The notes under the pieces are model-generated. The model made no database searches and was not told where the DNA came from. It saw only the letters and a program-made list of their open reading frames with translations. A DNA stretch of 19,429 nt from an uncultured Campylobacter sp. GTDB lineage: Bacteria > Actinomycetota > Actinomycetes > Mycobacteriales > Mycobacteriaceae. Where the stretch lies: NCBI GenBank assembly GCA_946221035.1, contig CAMIME010000045.1, positions 1-19,429 of the forward strand. Direction: 5' to 3'. Position numbers and translations under genes: made by a program. Of this stretch, positions 5,213 through 14,380 are shown piece by piece; positions within the stretch are counted from its first letter, which is position 1, and the number at the start of each line of letters is the position of its first letter.

Positions 5213-6088
5213 CTACGGTGTCTGGAAGCTTTCGAAAAACTTCCCGTCAACCTCGATGTCTTCCACAACCCGTTCTTCAACCTTCACACCCAACCGGCAT
5301 TCTTTGAGTAAATCGCAGAGCCGGTTTCCGTCAATGAGGTCGATGGGGGTGGTTCCTGCCCGAGAGGCCTCATCTTTTGCATCTCGCGTAAATGATCCAG
5401 TAGTAATGAGCAGCCCCTTATCACCTCTTCCCGCCATGGCCCCGCGAAAGTCGCGGACCATACTTGCAGTGACGCTTCCCGAGTAACGTTTGCATTGGAA
5501 GAAAACTGGGAAGGACAGTAAAGACAGCCTGTACACCCCGAGTCCGTCGATACCGCCGTCGCCGGATTTCCCAGTAACTTTCGTGTTAATGAATCCCTGT
5601 TCCCGCAGTAGGCGCGTTGCTAAATGCTCGAATGCAGATGGTTCCATTGCCATCAGTTGATCAAGCAAGAGTTCCTTCCAGTCGGTGTCTGGCTGTGGTT
5701 CAACGTCCCTATCTAGGTCGGTAACCGGATCAACGACGCCTTGGACTGACTCATTCGGTTTGCGCAGCCGCTTCAAGTACTCCGTCCTTAGCTGGGGTAA
5801 ATCCCGTTCTTCAGCCGTTCTTCCAGCTTCTGTTATCACCCAGACTCCCCTCGCGGAATTTTCCGCTAGGCCCATCCCCTTTAGATAAGTCCTCGCCCAG
5901 GCAAGACGGTATTCAATTTCGCTGGTCGGCCCGTCTTTATGCAGTATTGCCTGGAGATGGTCAGAGAAATTCATCGACTCCATTACCTGCGAGTTCAGCT
6001 CGTCAATGGATGCTGATCCGCCTAGATCTCTCAGCGCAAGGAGAGTCGGCCAATGAAATTCTCGGTATTTCGGCATTTCCGTAATCAT
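5213..6088 (-). CDS. Mrr-family restriction endonuclease
   Basis: A 291-residue protein with an N-terminal winged-helix Mrr_N-like region (residues ~6-95: WPTLLALRDLGG, then a W...YLK segment and GVWVITEAGR). The C-terminal Mrr catalytic domain lies at ~145-265: AFEHLATRLLREQGF, GDGGIDGLG (Asp181) and VFFQCKRY (Gln198, Lys200), the D-(x)-QxK core, then GLLITTGSFTRDA and IDLIDGNRL. All catalytic positions look intact. Mrr relatives are DNA endonucleases, several of which cut modified DNA. The ATG at 6088 lies two bases after the stop of the ISP enzyme and has GGAGGA upstream, overlapping the end of that gene, so both are one operon. The 3' end faces direct repeat copy 2. Confidence 0.85.
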   Translation of the reverse strand: MITEMPKYREFHWPTLLALRDLGGSASIDELNSQVMESMNFSDHLQAILHKDGPTSEIEYRLAWARTYLKGMGLAENSARGVWVITEAGRTAEERDLPQLRTEYLKRLRKPNESVQGVVDPVTDLDRDVEPQPDTDWKELLLDQLMAMEPSAFEHLATRLLREQGFINTKVTGKSGDGGIDGLGVYRLSLLSFPVFFQCKRYSGSVTASMVRDFRGAMAGRGDKGLLITTGSFTRDAKDEASRAGTTPIDLIDGNRLCDLLKECRLGVKVEERVVEDIEVDGKFFESFQTP

Positions 6089-6090
6089 TA

Positions 6091-9000
6091 CTAATCCTCC
6101 AACTCCCGCACGATCCGATTCGTCTCCATCGCCACGCGCGTGACCTTGCCAACGAGGTCCACAATGTAGCGCGGGTTGCCAACCTCGTCGGCCCAGTCGT
6201 TCGGGTCGTTCACAATCCCGGATGCCTTGTCCTTCTTCACTTGGCAGCGGTCAATGATCCAGCCGAGCGCGGAACGTGACCCCAGCTGGTACTCGTCGGC
6301 TTCCTCGGGGATTCCCGAGATCGCCACTTTCGAGTTGTAGATCATCGTGGTGGTGTCGTTCACGTTCTTGCCGGTCTCGGGGTCCTTCTTCTTCGCCCAC
6401 TTCGGCTTCACCACACGCCATGTCTCGCGGTCATCCGGGTCGCCCTTTACCGTGATCTCAAGCGGGTACGGTTCGAGTTCGTCGTAGTTCACATGTAGGT
6501 CCATCAACTGCTCACCTGCCCGCACAAACTTATCGAACTCCTCTCTCGTCCCCGGCGTCTCAATATGCGGGAGCATTTTCTTCAGGTCCGCCGCGTACTT
6601 CTTGCGGTACTCCTGATCATGCAGCTTGCCGTATACGAAGTGGAAAATGTCGTCGCCAGTGATGTCCTCACCGAGCGCATCACGGTACAGCTTCTGGATC
6701 TCCTTGGTCACGTTATCCACGCGCACATACCCGACAACAATCTCACCGACCTGCCCATAGATCGAGGACTCGCCTTCGCTTATCGACGAACCTCCGGCCC
6801 TAAACAACCCACCATCCGAAGCCTCAACCGGCTCCCAGGTGAAGCGCGAGAAGAACTGTCCGCCGGATCCAGCGCCTGTTAAATGCAAATCCGGTAGCAG
6901 ATTCGTCGCAATGACAGAAAATGGAACAGCGGAGCCTTCGCCCACCTGATAGAACCCGATGTTGTGGTGTTGTTGTGTGGGGAACATCGACGGCAACTGA
7001 TACACCATGTCGTTGAGCTCTTTCGCGAAATAGCTGCGCTGTCTGAAAAACGGGCGGTACAAAGATGTATGAACGCGGCTCGTATCAACCGCGATCTCAG
7101 TTCCGCGGGCTAATTCCTGTTTCAAGCTACGGTTCCATGAACCCTGCGTGCTATCGACCAACTCAGGGTGTTGCGCAAACAACGCGTCAACACCCCGTTT
7201 GCTTTCATCAAACCCTGCGCTTCGTAGTAGCTCTTGTGCTTGGTGGTAGTTCGCAACGTGCGTACCGATGTTTTCCACCAAGTCGAAAGTGGAAGAAGAA
7301 TACGACCACGCATCACGGGCAGTTGAAAGGCCGCGCGAATACTCTTCAAAGAACTTGGTCGCGGTGCCCTTTTTCTCGCCAATGACCGGCCAGGTTGCAA
7401 AATTATCACTGCGCTGGTTCAACCAATCTCCATGCTGATTCGGCACGATTGACTGCCAATCAACATTCTCGATCGTCGACGTACCCACAATCGCAAGCTT
7501 TTCTGCCGTTGACAGATAGTCCCCGATGTCGCGGTAGTGCAGAGCGAATCCCGACTTGTTCGGATCTTTTACTGCGATCAGAATTGACACAGCAGCCCGA
7601 GAACCAGAACCAAAGACTTTGCCGCCCTCTCTACGTGACTGCTCACCAGCAGTACGCTGATTTCCCCTCAAATTAAACAAATAGATGTCATTGAAGTCTT
7701 CGGCAAGCGAGAGGCGGACTCCATCGCCGGTATTGGCATCTACCCAGCCACCGTTCGACACAAAAGCCACAACACCCTGATTTCCGATCCGGTCGGTCGC
7801 CCAGCGGAATGCTCGCAGGTATGAGTCGTACAGTGAGTTCTTATTCGTCGCCGTCGACTTCGCCGCATAAGTTTCCGCGATGCGTGCATCCAGTGTCGGG
7901 TACTTCAGGTTCGCGTTGTTATCGTTCGCACTCGTCTGACCCACTGAGTACGGCGGGTTGCCCACGATTACATTGATTGGGGCTTCTTTCTGCCGAACGA
8001 TGCGCTCGTTGTTATTCTTAAACACCGTCAGATCCAAGATGTCGCCCTCTTCGTGGATCTGGAAGGTATCTGCCAACGCGATGCCGGCGAACGGTACGTA
8101 TTCGGGCTCAGGTAGGCCCTCGCGCTGCGCGGCCTCGGCCTGCAACGCGTTAAACGTTGTCTCAATATTGACCGCGGCCACGTAATAGGCAAGCAGCATG
8201 ATCTCGGTGGCGTGCAACTCGTTGGCGTATTTGCGGGCTAAATCCTTCGGATCGATCAACCCGGACTGCAACAGGCGAACCATAAACGTTCCCGTGCCCG
8301 TAAATGGATCCAGGATGTGCACGCTCTCGTCGCTCAAGCCCCGGCCGAAGTGTTGCTTCGACACATCATCAGCAGCGCGCAGGATAAAGTCCACGATCTC
8401 CACCGGGGTGTAAACAATGCCCAGTTTGTCAGCATCGCGCTTGAACGCCTTTTGGAAAAAGCGCTCATAGAGCTCCTTGATCACCTGCTGCTTTCCCGAA
8501 GCACTCGTGACCTCAGAAGCGCGCACGCTCACCGAATCGTAGAACTTCTCCAATGAATCGGTCTCGGCATCCAGGTTGCTGTCGTCGAGCGCGTCGACCA
8601 TGCGCTGCATCACCCGAGATACCGGGTTATGGGCTGCAAAATCGTGATCGCTGAACAGCGCGTCAAACACTGGCGCGGTAATGAGATGCTGGGAGAGCAT
8701 GCTGATCGCGTCGTTGCGCGTGATGCCGTCGTTGAGGTTGTTGCGAAGGCCCTCAACGAACCGTCCGAACTCGCGCTCTAGCTTTGGGCTGGCGTTCTCA
8801 AGCAGCTTGTTGATGCGGATGATCTGGTTCTCCGCGATCACTGCAACGTCGTCGGCCCAGTCTTCCCAGTAGGTGCGAGTACCAACTTTGTCTACAAGCT
8901 TGGTGTAGATCGCTTCCTGCCACTTCTCCAGGGAGAATAAGGCCACTTGTTGGGCGGTCAGTTCACCCGTTGAGTCAGCGGGAGTCTTATCGTTCGAGTC

Positions 9001-11067
9001 GAGATCCTTCCGATCTTTCTCTCCTTTAACCTTGTTCGGGTCAACGACTGGGTCGACGATAATTGGCAGCTCGTCTGGCTTACCTTCGTTGAGCGAGATG
9101 GAGTTGATTTTGGCGTTGAAGCGGTCGTCGTGGGCGCGAAGCGCGTTGAGAATCTGCCAAACAACCTTGAAACGGACGTTATCGTCTAATGCTTGGGATG
9201 GGGATTTATCCGGCGGTACTGCAACGGGAAGGATGATGTACCCGTAGTCCTTACCCTCGGATTTCCTCATTACGCGACCAACGGATTGGACAACATCGAC
9301 CATGGAGTTGCGCGGGTTGAAAAAGATTACGGAGTCGAGGCCCGGCACGTCCACACCCTCCGAGAGACATCGGGCGTTTGTGAGAATGCGGGTTTCATCC
9401 TCTTCGATAGATGCTTCAAGCCATGCGATGCGGTTGCCACGCTCCATCGCGTTCATGGTGCCGTCGACATGCTGGATCGCAACTGACAGGTCAACGTTGT
9501 GAAGTGAGACATCGTTAACTTCTGCGTGTTCTCGCAGGGTTTCCTGGTGGCTGGCGATAAGGCCCGGGTAGGTCTCTGCAATGAGTTTGGAGGACTTGAT
9601 GTCTTTCGCAAAGGCGACAGTGCGACGCATCGGCGCAGCGTCTTCCTCGAACCCGCCTTTCTGTCCTTGCAGTTTCCCGGATCGCTTTGCTAGTGCGTTC
9701 CACGCGCCGATCATGGCTGATGCGGTGGTGAGGTTCATTCCTTCTTGCGTGCTGCGCGCCATCGCCTCAGCCGCGATGTCTTCGTCCACCGTCATTACCA
9801 ACACGCGGTAGTCAGTGAGCAGGCCCTTGTCCACGGCTTCACCGAAACCCAGGCGGTGGAACTCGGGCCCGTAGATCGCTTCATCGTCCATCGAAGCAAT
9901 CTCGGCCGAGTGTTCTTCCGCTTTGGTTTTCACGGAGTCGTCGAAAAGCCTGGGTGTTGCGGTCATGTAAAGGCGACGCGCGGACTTTATGTAGTCCGCG
10001 TCGTGAACGCGAACGAAGTTGGATTCATCCGCACCAGCGAGTGTGACACCGGTGGTGCGGTGTGCTTCGTCGCAGATGATGATGTCAAACTCTTGGAGTC
10101 CCTGTTGCTGGGCGTCGTGAACCGAGGGAAGCGATTGGTAGGTGGAGAAGACTACGTTCAAGCCACTCGCGCGCTTGCCTTCATTGAAACGGGATGCGAT
10201 GTCTTTACCGTTGGTTGAGACGGGAACTTCAAGGTCGTAGGACGCAATGTCTTCAGCCTGTCGGCTCGCCTTGTTATCGGAACACACCGCAAAGCTTTTG
10301 AGGTCCAGGCGTGCTTGGGCGGTCCACTCGCGGAGTGTTTGCGCGAGAAGTGCGATCGATGGAACGAGGAACAACACTCGCGCGCGGCCGCCGTTTTCTT
10401 CGGCGATCTTTTCACTGAGACGGAGAGCAGTAAACGTCTTGCCGGTACCGCAGGCCATGATCAACTTGCCGCGATCGTGAGTTTGGAAGCCGACCATAAC
10501 GTTGTCGATGGCTTCCTGCTGATGTTTTCGTGGCTCAAACGTTTCGCGCCGGGTGAGGTGGACCTGCATCTCAGAACCAGGGAACACGACATCCCAGTTC
10601 ACCGGTGACTCCGCGATCTGGCTGTACCCGATTCGGCTGGTGGGGATTTGCTGGTTCTCCAGTGCAGCTTCGGCGTTGGACGACCACTTATCGGTGGTGG
10701 AGATGATGTATCGGTGGACGAAGTGCTCCACCTTCGATTCGGTCTCAAAGGAACGACCTGAAGCCTCGAAGAACGAGTCGATATGTTGCTTCTGAATACT
10801 CGTAGTGGGCTTGTAGAACTTTGCCTGGATGGCAACCCACTTCCCGTCCGCTCGTCGACGAGCAACCAGGTCAATACCCGTATCCGTCTTACCGCCGTTG
10901 TAACGCCATCGATCCCAGCGGGTGACCTCGTCAAACTCCGCTGCAAGGACAGGATCCGTTTTGAAGAAGTTGACCATCAACTTCTCAAACGCGATTCCGT
11001 ACTTGCCCTGGGGCTGGTTCTCACGGAGCTGATCGAGGACTTCACCGAATGAGGACATGGGGTTCAT
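6091..11067 (-). CDS. Single-chain type ISP-like restriction-modification enzyme
   Basis: The 1658-residue protein is within the size range of type ISP enzymes (LlaGI/LlaBIII type), which methylate one strand of their site and translocate along unmodified DNA before cutting. Domains in order: Mrr-like nuclease (Glu28, Asp66 in TDTGIDL, QAK at 81-83); superfamily 2 helicase (ACGTGKT at 205-211, DEAH at 333-336, MTATP at 368-372, QSVGRVMR at 594-601); coupler helices; N6-adenine methyltransferase (VYTPVEIVDFIL ~885-896, DPFTGTGTF at 920-928, NPPY at 1037-1040); and a C-terminal target recognition region to the end. All core motifs are present, so it should be active. The start is ATG 11067 or ATG 11058; neither has a clear Shine-Dalgarno. 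The target site cannot be read from sequence. Confidence 0.9.
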   Translation of the reverse strand: MNPMSSFGEVLDQLRENQPQGKYGIAFEKLMVNFFKTDPVLAAEFDEVTRWDRWRYNGGKTDTGIDLVARRRADGKWVAIQAKFYKPTTSIQKQHIDSFFEASGRSFETESKVEHFVHRYIISTTDKWSSNAEAALENQQIPTSRIGYSQIAESPVNWDVVFPGSEMQVHLTRRETFEPRKHQQEAIDNVMVGFQTHDRGKLIMACGTGKTFTALRLSEKIAEENGGRARVLFLVPSIALLAQTLREWTAQARLDLKSFAVCSDNKASRQAEDIASYDLEVPVSTNGKDIASRFNEGKRASGLNVVFSTYQSLPSVHDAQQQGLQEFDIIICDEAHRTTGVTLAGADESNFVRVHDADYIKSARRLYMTATPRLFDDSVKTKAEEHSAEIASMDDEAIYGPEFHRLGFGEAVDKGLLTDYRVLVMTVDEDIAAEAMARSTQEGMNLTTASAMIGAWNALAKRSGKLQGQKGGFEEDAAPMRRTVAFAKDIKSSKLIAETYPGLIASHQETLREHAEVNDVSLHNVDLSVAIQHVDGTMNAMERGNRIAWLEASIEEDETRILTNARCLSEGVDVPGLDSVIFFNPRNSMVDVVQSVGRVMRKSEGKDYGYIILPVAVPPDKSPSQALDDNVRFKVVWQILNALRAHDDRFNAKINSISLNEGKPDELPIIVDPVVDPNKVKGEKDRKDLDSNDKTPADSTGELTAQQVALFSLEKWQEAIYTKLVDKVGTRTYWEDWADDVAVIAENQIIRINKLLENASPKLEREFGRFVEGLRNNLNDGITRNDAISMLSQHLITAPVFDALFSDHDFAAHNPVSRVMQRMVDALDDSNLDAETDSLEKFYDSVSVRASEVTSASGKQQVIKELYERFFQKAFKRDADKLGIVYTPVEIVDFILRAADDVSKQHFGRGLSDESVHILDPFTGTGTFMVRLLQSGLIDPKDLARKYANELHATEIMLLAYYVAAVNIETTFNALQAEAAQREGLPEPEYVPFAGIALADTFQIHEEGDILDLTVFKNNNERIVRQKEAPINVIVGNPPYSVGQTSANDNNANLKYPTLDARIAETYAAKSTATNKNSLYDSYLRAFRWATDRIGNQGVVAFVSNGGWVDANTGDGVRLSLAEDFNDIYLFNLRGNQRTAGEQSRREGGKVFGSGSRAAVSILIAVKDPNKSGFALHYRDIGDYLSTAEKLAIVGTSTIENVDWQSIVPNQHGDWLNQRSDNFATWPVIGEKKGTATKFFEEYSRGLSTARDAWSYSSSTFDLVENIGTHVANYHQAQELLRSAGFDESKRGVDALFAQHPELVDSTQGSWNRSLKQELARGTEIAVDTSRVHTSLYRPFFRQRSYFAKELNDMVYQLPSMFPTQQHHNIGFYQVGEGSAVPFSVIATNLLPDLHLTGAGSGGQFFSRFTWEPVEASDGGLFRAGGSSISEGESSIYGQVGEIVVGYVRVDNVTKEIQKLYRDALGEDITGDDIFHFVYGKLHDQEYRKKYAADLKKMLPHIETPGTREEFDKFVRAGEQLMDLHVNYDELEPYPLEITVKGDPDDRETWRVVKPKWAKKKDPETGKNVNDTTTMIYNSKVAISGIPEEADEYQLGSRSALGWIIDRCQVKKDKASGIVNDPNDWADEVGNPRYIVDLVGKVTRVAMETNRIVRELED

Positions 11068-11151
11068 TGTGCCGTTTCGCAGTCGCCGTGGCTGGGTAAC
11101 TGAAGCTAAATGCCCGCGGCCTTATTGGGGAGGTAGGGTGTTGTTAACCCG

Positions 11152-11177
11152 ATCTGATCGATCCTTTCTGATCAGAT
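11152..11177. promoter_or_regulatory. Inverted repeat with GATC sites in the divergent ISP/GIY-YIG region
   Basis: ATCTGATC (11152-11159) and GATCAGAT (11170-11177) form perfect 8-bp arms around 10 bases. It lies between the divergent starts at 11067 and 11287 and so could control either gene. GATC occurs three times in these 26 bases. Confidence 0.4.
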
Positions 11178-11184
11178 AGGGCCA

Positions 11185-11218
11185 GCCCCCGATCACGGTG
11201 TTGCAGCGCCGCGGGGGC
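11185..11218. promoter_or_regulatory. GC-rich inverted repeat in the same intergenic region
   Basis: GCCCCCG (11185-11191) pairs with CGGGGGC (11212-11218), with a 20-base interior. It may be a terminator-like or attenuator structure; no gene reads into it from the left on the plus strand, so a regulatory role is possible. The rest of 11068-11286 shows no gene. Confidence 0.35.
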
Positions 11219-11274
11219 GTTCTTCGCCTCGCGGGGCAAGCGTCGATTCCAGCCTAGAGCAGGGTCCGCTAGAT

Positions 11275-11286
11275 AAACTCCTCGCT
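11275..11286 (+). promoter_or_regulatory. -10 element for a leaderless GIY-YIG transcript (copy 2)
   Basis: TAAACT (11275-11280) ends 6 bases before ATG 11287, with no Shine-Dalgarno between. An overlapping TAGATA (11271-11276) is an alternative. The layout parallels the GIY-YIG paralog at 2329. Confidence 0.45.
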
Positions 11287-12228
11287 ATGAAGGGGATTTC
11301 GTACGATATCCGGCAAATCGAATCCGCCGCACCCTTATTTGTGGGCAAAGAAATTTGCGGTGTTTATCGTCTGCGCTTCTCTAATGGGGAGGCCTACGTA
11401 GGGCAGAGCGTCAACGTGCCAACTCGCCTCGCTCAACACCGGCGGAAGTGGAAAGACATAGTCTCGGTTGAGTTTTACCCCGTTGAACCTGAGGGGCTAA
11501 ACGGCGCGGAGCGAGCATTGATCACGCTCACTGAAGCAGATTGTTCCGTGCGCAACGTTTTACACACCCGCCGCCCCCGCGGTGGTGTGACCACCGTTTT
11601 TGAGTTTGAAGAGGGAAAGAGTCTTGCTCTGCCGTGGAAGCGCAAGGAACGGGTTCTCCCAGAAGACGGTCTCGATGACGAAGCATGGGCGAAATGGGTG
11701 AAGCTTGCACAGCACCCGGAATACGCCAACGTGCTCGATGCTCTAGGTTGGTACGTGCGGCAAACTGTTCCGGATCCAGTGAACACGCTTGGTGTCCTCT
11801 GGAATGTGAGCTGCCTCCCTTCCACGGGGAAGTCGAAGAACTACCGAAGACTTGCAGTCATTTCCTGTGGAAACCTCGAAACTTGCGTGATAGCCGAAGA
11901 GACCGTTGAAGGTGAACCTCACATTGAAGTGCGGATCAACACCGAAGTCGAACACGGAGTTCAACCCGATGGTGATCCCACATGGGGACTCATTACCATT
12001 GAGTACCCGATTGCTACGGCCGACGGATGGATCCACCCAATAGAGAATTTGATCAGTTTCGCTGTAGGGGAGACTGAGTTTCGACACTTGGAGACGATGC
12101 TGGACTACGCATACAACCTAAACGTCCGCGTTATGAACCATGGCGGGACAATGTTCCGCCGGTTCAATAACCCGTACCTGGCCCGGGATGTGCTTTCTTC
12201 GGCAGTCGGGTGGGCGCGGTTCGAATAA
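11287..12228 (+). CDS. GIY-YIG domain protein with conserved novel C-terminal domain (copy 2)
   Basis: The 313-residue paralog of 2329-3318. Its GIY-YIG residues are complete and closer to consensus: GVY at 25-27, YVG at 37-39, Arg47 in VPTRLAQHRR, Glu75 in LNGAER and Asn90. The C-terminal region shares WY....T.PDP, CLPSTGKS, ISCGNLET, the YNLNVRVM block and FNNPYLA with copy 1, so it is a real conserved domain of unknown role rather than a random extension. The two proteins are clearly diverged, so this is an old duplication or two separate acquisitions. It is divergent from the ISP operon and convergent with the exonuclease gene, leaving an 82-base gap (12229-12310) in which I see nothing. 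Confidence 0.8.
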   Translation: MKGISYDIRQIESAAPLFVGKEICGVYRLRFSNGEAYVGQSVNVPTRLAQHRRKWKDIVSVEFYPVEPEGLNGAERALITLTEADCSVRNVLHTRRPRGGVTTVFEFEEGKSLALPWKRKERVLPEDGLDDEAWAKWVKLAQHPEYANVLDALGWYVRQTVPDPVNTLGVLWNVSCLPSTGKSKNYRRLAVISCGNLETCVIAEETVEGEPHIEVRINTEVEHGVQPDGDPTWGLITIEYPIATADGWIHPIENLISFAVGETEFRHLETMLDYAYNLNVRVMNHGGTMFRRFNNPYLARDVLSSAVGWARFE

Positions 12229-12310
12229 GCGAGAAGAGCGGGACACCGGTATCTCATGCACCCCATGCCCCCAATGAGTCGGAATTTGGCTTGAGCGGCA
12301 GACCGTGCCC

Positions 12311-14260
12311 CTACCGCCGCAGCCGGTTCACCAGCGCCCAGATGCCAGAGACTGCGGCGGTGAGCCCACCGAATAGGAACAGCACGGCGAAGAGACCCGC
12401 GATGAAGGATTCGGCCTCGGGGTCGAACGTCTCCAGGCACATGCCGAACAGGAAGAACGATGCGACGGCGATGATCGCGGACCACTTGAACACCTTCGCC
12501 GCGCGGTTTGTCCGCTCGACGGGCAGAGGCGCCGGCTCCAGTGGAGTCGTACTGGCTGGGACTGGGACCGCGTAGGGGTTGTAGCTGGTCGAGCGCGCCT
12601 CGGCGAGGAGTTCCTCGGGGGTCGGGTCCTGTGCTGGATCGTCGTCGAAGGAGGGCCACGGCTCCGTCGGAGCCGCGACCTTCACTGGCTCCGGCTCGCG
12701 AACCGGCTCACGAACCGGCTTCACAACCGGCGCGGGCTCGGAAACCTCCCCAACCCCGTCCGCAGCCAGGTCCACCACCAACTCGACGAGCTTGTGGCGG
12801 CGCTTCTCGCCGACTCCGGGCAGTCGCAACAGGTCGTCAGCGCTGGCGCTAAGCATGTTCGGGTGGTGCAGGCTCCACAGGGCCAGGTAGCGGTCGATGC
12901 CGGTGCCGGTGGCTTCGGGGGTGTGGTGGGGCCGGAGGTCGTCGGCAAGCATGTGCAGCGGTTGGGTGGGGTGGAGCGCGATCCAGGCGGCAGCGATGCG
13001 CGAGCGCGACGAGCCCGTCGCGCGCACCTGGTCGGCGGAGAGCCACGGGAAGTGCGCAGGCACCTCGGCAACAAGGTCTGGGGCGGCGGCGCCGTCGCGC
13101 TCGAGGGCGCCGAGGAACTGGGCGAACGCGGCTTCGCTCACGATGGGTACCCCGTGTGCGCGGGCTTTTTGTGCCTTGCCGCTCATGGTGTCCGGGTTCG
13201 CGGCCACCAGCAGTACGCACTTGCGGGTCACGCCGCCGACGTCGAGGCCGGCGGCCGCCGCGCGCTGCGCCCAGATCTCGTACGGGATGTCCAGTGAGCC
13301 GGTGAAGGCGACGCGGTCGCCGGGGGAGAGGGTGAATTGGGTGGGGGAGGTTGGGGCCTGTGGTTCGTCGAGAAGCGGGAGCACGCGCGCGGTGTCCACC
13401 CCGAGCGCGGCGGCGAGCGTGAGCAGCGTCTCGCGCTCCTCGCCGGTGATCACCCCGTCGGCCCACGCCTCGATGACTAGCTGGCGGGTGAACTCCTCGT
13501 TGATCGCCTCCACGTCGTCCGCGCTCAAGCCCGCGGCGAGTGCGGTGTGCTCGAGTTGGCGGATTTCGGTGCGGGAAACGTGATGGTCGATAAGTGCGCG
13601 CGTGAGCTCGGCGCGGTACGCGTCCTCGTCTTTCGCCCCGCTCGCGGGCAGCTCGCGCGTCAGCCGCTCGACCCAAGACTCGCTGGTCACAGCACTGCGC
13701 GGCTGCGTGCGCGGTTCCGGCGCGGCAGGAAACGCCGCCACGGGGTACCCGCCCACGCTCGCGCCGAAACGCTCGCTGAAATACTGCAGCAGCTCGGCGG
13801 TCGCCGTCGCATCCCCCAGCGCGGAGTGCGCGAGCTCGTTGCGGAGCCCGGCGATCGCCAGAGCATCACTCAGCTTTGCGACGCCAAGGTTCTCCCTCCC
13901 CAGCACCATCGTGTCCACCCACCGGCTGGGCAGCCCGTTGGCAATACCCGCACGGGCGAACTCGTTGTCCAGGAAACCGCGCTCGAACGGGGCGTTGTGC
14001 GCCACCAAGATCCGGCCGTTGAGCAGGTGGCCGAGGTACGCGGCGACGTCTGCGAACGAGGGCGCGTCCACCACGTCGGTGGCGGTGATGTGGTGGATGT
14101 GGCTGTTCGGGATGTCGCGGCCCGGCTGGATCAGCGTGTCCCACGTGCGCTCCACCGTCAGGTCGGGTCGCAGCAACACAACGCCGACTTCGAGGATGCG
14201 GTGGGTGGTGCCAAACCCGGTGGTCTCAAGGTCGATGACTGCGTAACCGGTGTTCTCCAT
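12311..14260 (-). CDS. DEDDh exonuclease with TerB-like, BRCT and C-terminal membrane helices
   Basis: The 649-residue protein has an N-terminal DnaQ-type 3'-5' exonuclease: VIDLETTG with Asp10 and Glu12, HNAPFERGFL (88-97; Glu93 at the place usually held by Asp, with Asp98 nearby) and HSALGDA with His145 and Asp150. Residues ~215-295 look like a TerB-type helical domain. A BRCT domain lies at ~312-385 (GDRVAFTGSL). A helix-hairpin-helix LPGVGEKRRHKL is at ~480-491. A proline-rich linker leads to two hydrophobic segments (~590-609 and 618-644), so the protein is probably membrane-attached. The ATG at 14260 has GAGGAG 10 bases upstream and the DEDDh domain begins at once; the frame stays open to 14533 without similarity. 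Probably DNA repair or end processing. Confidence 0.85.
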   Translation of the reverse strand: MENTGYAVIDLETTGFGTTHRILEVGVVLLRPDLTVERTWDTLIQPGRDIPNSHIHHITATDVVDAPSFADVAAYLGHLLNGRILVAHNAPFERGFLDNEFARAGIANGLPSRWVDTMVLGRENLGVAKLSDALAIAGLRNELAHSALGDATATAELLQYFSERFGASVGGYPVAAFPAAPEPRTQPRSAVTSESWVERLTRELPASGAKDEDAYRAELTRALIDHHVSRTEIRQLEHTALAAGLSADDVEAINEEFTRQLVIEAWADGVITGEERETLLTLAAALGVDTARVLPLLDEPQAPTSPTQFTLSPGDRVAFTGSLDIPYEIWAQRAAAAGLDVGGVTRKCVLLVAANPDTMSGKAQKARAHGVPIVSEAAFAQFLGALERDGAAAPDLVAEVPAHFPWLSADQVRATGSSRSRIAAAWIALHPTQPLHMLADDLRPHHTPEATGTGIDRYLALWSLHHPNMLSASADDLLRLPGVGEKRRHKLVELVVDLAADGVGEVSEPAPVVKPVREPVREPEPVKVAAPTEPWPSFDDDPAQDPTPEELLAEARSTSYNPYAVPVPASTTPLEPAPLPVERTNRAAKVFKWSAIIAVASFFLFGMCLETFDPEAESFIAGLFAVLFLFGGLTAAVSGIWALVNRLRR

Positions 14261-14380
14261 GGTGATCGTGCTCCTCACTGCGGCAGTTTCATCTCTCAAC
14301 CTAGAGCACGGGGTAGATACCGTCGGCTGGGCGACGGTCAGGTGTTCGAAGGCGGGAACCGAAGAGGCATTTCCCGCGTC

